Assembly: GCA_013139935.1 (NCBI GenBank)
Contig: WSZX01000325.1
Location: forward strand, 1-16,459
From: Ardenticatenales bacterium
GTDB lineage: Bacteria > Chloroflexota > Anaerolineae > Promineifilales > UBA4811
Direction: 5' to 3'
DNA length: 16,459 bases
The position numbers and the translations under genes were made by a program. The notes under the pieces were generated by a model. The model was not told where the DNA came from, did not search any database, and worked only from the letters and a program-made list of their open reading frames with translations. Within the stretch, counting starts at the first letter, position 1. Each line of letters begins with the position of its first letter. Shown here piece by piece: positions 14,398-16,459 of the stretch.

Positions 14398-14876
14398 GCC
14401 ACATAGAAAGGCTCTTGGAGCAGATACAGGTTGAGCTGGACCTGGACCGCGCGACGGAACAGGAGGTAATGGCTGAAATGCGGGCGCACCTTGAAGAGAC
14501 GGTGGCCGAGGCGATAGCGGCCGGTTTGAGCCAGGATGATGCGTTTGCCCAGGCCGCAGCCCGTTTCGGACCGGGCCAAGAGATCGGGCAAGCTTTGCAG
14601 GCGACACATGTCGGCTGGGGCACGGCCGAAGCAGTAGTGGCCGCCGGGTTGCCTGTATTGCTGGCGTTGGGCCTGCGCTGGCTTTTGTTTGCCCCCGATG
14701 GAACAGCAATCGGGTGGGAGCAAGTGCTCGCGCGCCCAGCCTTCTGGGTGGTTGCCCTTTCTGCGCTATTGATTCCGCTGTTCAAGTTCCACCGCTGGCG
14801 CTACGCATTGGCTTCTTGGGGGTTCTTCTGGCTCATGACCCTTCTCACAACCTGGTGGCCAGCCCTTCGCTGGTGA
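14394..14876 (+). CDS. HAAS/permease-prefix domain membrane protein, partner of PadR
   Basis: 160-residue protein starting with GTG that overlaps the padR TGA (GTGA). Residues 1-70 are the soluble HAAS-like helical domain: VSHIERLLEQIQVELDLDRATEQEVMAEMRAHLEETVAEAIAAGLSQDDAFAQAAARFG, typical of genes next to padR. Three membrane segments follow: AVVAAGLPVLLALGLRWLLFA, PAFWVVALSALLIPLF and YALASWGFFWLMTLLTTWWPAL. In the family such domains are thought to relay a membrane signal to the PadR repressor. The longer open frame upstream lies inside padR and is not coding. Confidence 0.85.
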   Translation: MSHIERLLEQIQVELDLDRATEQEVMAEMRAHLEETVAEAIAAGLSQDDAFAQAAARFGPGQEIGQALQATHVGWGTAEAVVAAGLPVLLALGLRWLLFAPDGTAIGWEQVLARPAFWVVALSALLIPLFKFHRWRYALASWGFFWLMTLLTTWWPALRW

Positions 14877-14975
14877 GATGGCCCCGGCCGCGGATCAGCC
14901 GGACTGGATTCAGATGAGCGGCCACTCCACACAGTCTGCCGATGTATGCTGATATGGAGAGACTAGAAAACAAAC

Positions 14976-15067
14976 GAGGGGACGGCCCCTCCGCAGTTCC
15001 GCTGCTGCAAACGGAAAGCGGGGCTGGGGCGCGAAGCGCCTCACAACACCACCCCTGCCTTTTTCCA
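14976..15067 (+). ncRNA. Strongly structured leader RNA upstream of the membrane-protein gene
   Basis: A perfect 6-bp hairpin GAGGGG-ACGG-CCCCTC (14976-14991) is followed by a TTCCG/CGGAA stem (14997-15016) and a GGGGCGC-GAA-GCGCCTC hairpin (15026-15042, one G-T pair). An alternative long fold pairs GGAAA (15013-15017) with TTTCC (15063-15067) and GGCTGGGG with CCCCTGCC, and would end in a T-run. No known riboswitch class was recognised and no promoter is clear, so it may be a leader or part of a readthrough transcript. Confidence 0.4.
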
Positions 15068-15113
15068 CGTCGCGGCAGACCCATTGTCGACACACTCATA
15101 TGGAGGTTTGCCA

Positions 15114-15806
15114 ATGATGAATGACCTTGGGATCATTGAGACTATTCTGCGCAATCGGCATCAGTTCTTTGGCGAGATTCGCGATGGGATCGGGCTGCAG
15201 GAAAAGATGCGGGCGATGCTGGTTTCTGCCGTCGTCTTCCTGATGCTCTTTGGGGCAGTGATGGGCTCGACGCACAGTCTATGGCAGGCTCTGAGTTCGG
15301 CGGTCAAGTTGCCCATCCTCTTCCTCGCGACGCTGGTGGTCTGCTCTCCGACGCTCTACTTCTTCAATGTCCTCTTTGGTTCCAGCCAGAGCCTGACCCA
15401 GAACTTTGCGCTCATTCTGACTGCCATTACAGTGACGGCCGTGCTCCTGCTCTCCTTTGCCCCTATCGTGCTCTTTTTCCTGCTAACAACGAGCCAATAC
15501 CAGTTCTTCAAGCTACTCAATGTAGCAATCTTTGCAATCACAGGCGGGGTGGGGGTGGTATTCCTGAGCCAAGGGATGCGGATAGTCTCGTTCAGTGGAC
15601 GAGAGGGGGAAAGAGCGCGGGGCAACGTGATGCGATTCTGGGTGATCGTCTATGCCTTTGTCGGCAGCCAGATGGCCTGGACCTTGCGGCCGTTCATCGG
15701 GGCGCCCAGCATGAAGTTTGAGCTCTTTCGGCAACTGGGTGGCAATTTCTACGCCAACATCTTTGCCAGTGTCGGCGAGATCCTTGGCTTCTTTGTGGTG
15801 CAGTAG
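15114..15806 (+). CDS. Polytopic membrane protein, Yip1-like / 'WH2-domain' labelled family
   Basis: 230-residue integral membrane protein with about five or six helices: MLVSAVVFLMLFGAVMG, LPILFLATLVVCSPTLYFF, FALILTAITVTAVLLLSFA, PIVLFFLLTTSQYQFF, LLNVAIFAITGGVGVVFL and MRFWVIVYAFVGSQMAWTL. The pattern QALSSAVKLPILF...TLYFFNVLFGS...FKLLNV and GSQMAWTLRPFIGAP matches a family common in Cyanobacteria and Chloroflexota, sometimes given the doubtful label 'actin-binding WH2 domain'. Function unknown. ATG 15114 has GGAGGT 6 nt upstream; the upstream frame to 15084 is not needed. The next gene starts 11 nt after its stop, so the two probably work together. Confidence 0.8.
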   Translation: MMNDLGIIETILRNRHQFFGEIRDGIGLQEKMRAMLVSAVVFLMLFGAVMGSTHSLWQALSSAVKLPILFLATLVVCSPTLYFFNVLFGSSQSLTQNFALILTAITVTAVLLLSFAPIVLFFLLTTSQYQFFKLLNVAIFAITGGVGVVFLSQGMRIVSFSGREGERARGNVMRFWVIVYAFVGSQMAWTLRPFIGAPSMKFELFRQLGGNFYANIFASVGEILGFFVVQ

Positions 15807-15817
15807 GGAGGTGAGAG

Positions 15818-16459
15818 ATGAGAAATCGCGAAGAGCCCTCCCGCACGGACCGGATTCTTGACCTTCTGTTGGATGCATTGGCAGAGCGCCAGATGGCACG
15901 TCAGGGGCATCGTTCCTGGGAGCCAGAGCCCGAGCCGGCTCACCAAGCGCCCGAGATTGAGATAGCGAGTCCTTCGGTGGACAGGGGCCGGCGGGAGGTG
16001 GACGCGACAGAACCGGAATCGGAGCCCGCGGTTGAACCGAAAGCGCGGGATGTGCAAGTCTCCGACCCGGCCGAGCCCGTTCCCCCGGCTGTTCATCCCG
16101 CCGCCGGGCAGATGACTCGGGTGCTGCCCCGATTGGTCATTGGGTTGCTGGCGCTGGTAGTGATGGTCAACATACCCCTCTCCCGACAGGGCCCCAGCTT
16201 GGCGCGGGCCATGCCCGACAGTGCGGCTCTGATCATCCGCGATGGGCTGCTGGTGAAAGGGGAAGAGAGCGAAGAGATATATGTGTTGCAGGATAACCAG
16301 CTCCGCTGGATCAGCAGTCTCGATGCGTTTGACCGCCTGGGGTATCGCTGGAGAGACGTGCACACCGTGGAAGAGAGCTTCCTGGACAAGTTCGAGGAGG
16401 GCCGGCCGCTACACGTGCTGCTCAAATGCAGCGCCAGCCCGCATATCTATCGTATTGAG
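15818..16459 (+). CDS. Bitopic protein with acidic linker and extracellular 'EEIYVLQDNQLRWI' domain (3' end beyond window)
   Basis: Open to the window end; 214 residues visible. ATG 15818 has a strong GGGAGGTGAG just upstream. Residues 1-30 are a basic helical head (SRTDRILDLLLDALAERQMARQ); 31-98 a low-complexity Glu/Pro/Ala-rich stretch; 103-121 one membrane helix (LPRLVIGLLALVVMVNIPL). The outside part (about 125 on) begins PDSAALIIRDGLLVKGEESEEIYVLQDNQLRWISS and continues FDRLGYRWRDVHTVEESFLDKFEEGRPL, then LLKCSASPHIYRIE, which looks like the start of a second copy. This repeat type is frequent in surface proteins of Chloroflexota and Cyanobacteria; its role is unknown to me. The short gap behind the membrane-protein gene suggests one transcription unit. 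Confidence 0.75.
   Translation, partial: MRNREEPSRTDRILDLLLDALAERQMARQGHRSWEPEPEPAHQAPEIEIASPSVDRGRREVDATEPESEPAVEPKARDVQVSDPAEPVPPAVHPAAGQMTRVLPRLVIGLLALVVMVNIPLSRQGPSLARAMPDSAALIIRDGLLVKGEESEEIYVLQDNQLRWISSLDAFDRLGYRWRDVHTVEESFLDKFEEGRPLHVLLKCSASPHIYRIE

Overview
The window most likely comes from a moderately GC-rich bacterium of the Chloroflexota (Anaerolineae/Caldilineae-like). This is inference from several traits: long Thr/Pro 'TPTPT' linkers on an exported glycosidase, a membrane-anchored protein ending in the 'VKGxxxEEIYVLQDNQLRWI...FDRLGYRW' type of domain, a multidomain REC-GAF-PAS-cyclase regulator, and a PadR plus HAAS-domain pair. No rRNA or tRNA gene, CRISPR array, insertion sequence or phage gene was seen. 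Promoters resemble the bacterial housekeeping consensus (TTGACA/TATAAT).

Layout. 1-542 (-): 5' part of hisS, with a good promoter at 595-623. 963-1643 (+): an orphan OmpR/PhoB-type response regulator, convergent with an exported clan GH-A-like glycosidase (1653-2924, -). 3215-5185 (+): a REC-GAF-PAS-class III cyclase whose catalytic domain keeps both metal aspartates but has lost other key residues. It is followed by comM/yifB (5271-6782, +). 7068-8720 (-) is a compact operon: a half-size YraQ/ArsP-like permease, an ADP-ribosylglycohydrolase, and a 43-residue lipoprotein gene that overlaps the glycohydrolase stop codon by 4 bp. 9003-11063 (-): a large M28-type zinc peptidase with a C-terminal extension.

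11064-11684 is the longest stretch without a gene. It holds three evenly spaced DnaA boxes (TGTGGATAA, TGTGGAGAA, TGTGGAAAA), weaker boxes, and a TTTTCCACA box followed by a CTA CTA CTG TTA CTA run and an AT-rich tract. That is the layout of a bacterial origin unwinding site (DnaA box plus DnaA-trios). All genes to the right read rightward and the nearest genes to the left read leftward, as expected beside an origin. No dnaA, dnaN or rpmH is visible. I regard this candidate oriC as the most notable feature of the window.

To the right, all on +: a CPBP intramembrane protease overlapping a YprB-like RNase H-fold exonuclease by 4 bp (11685-13906); a PadR repressor with an almost perfect promoter and an inverted-repeat operator, overlapping a HAAS-domain membrane protein by 4 bp (14044-14876); then a highly structured leader (14976-15067), a polytopic membrane protein (15114-15806), and the start of a bitopic, acidic-linker, extracellular-domain protein that runs off the window (15818-end). 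Two genes (the glycosidase and the CPBP protease) have a -10 box only 8-9 nt before the ATG and no Shine-Dalgarno sequence, which suggests leaderless mRNAs.
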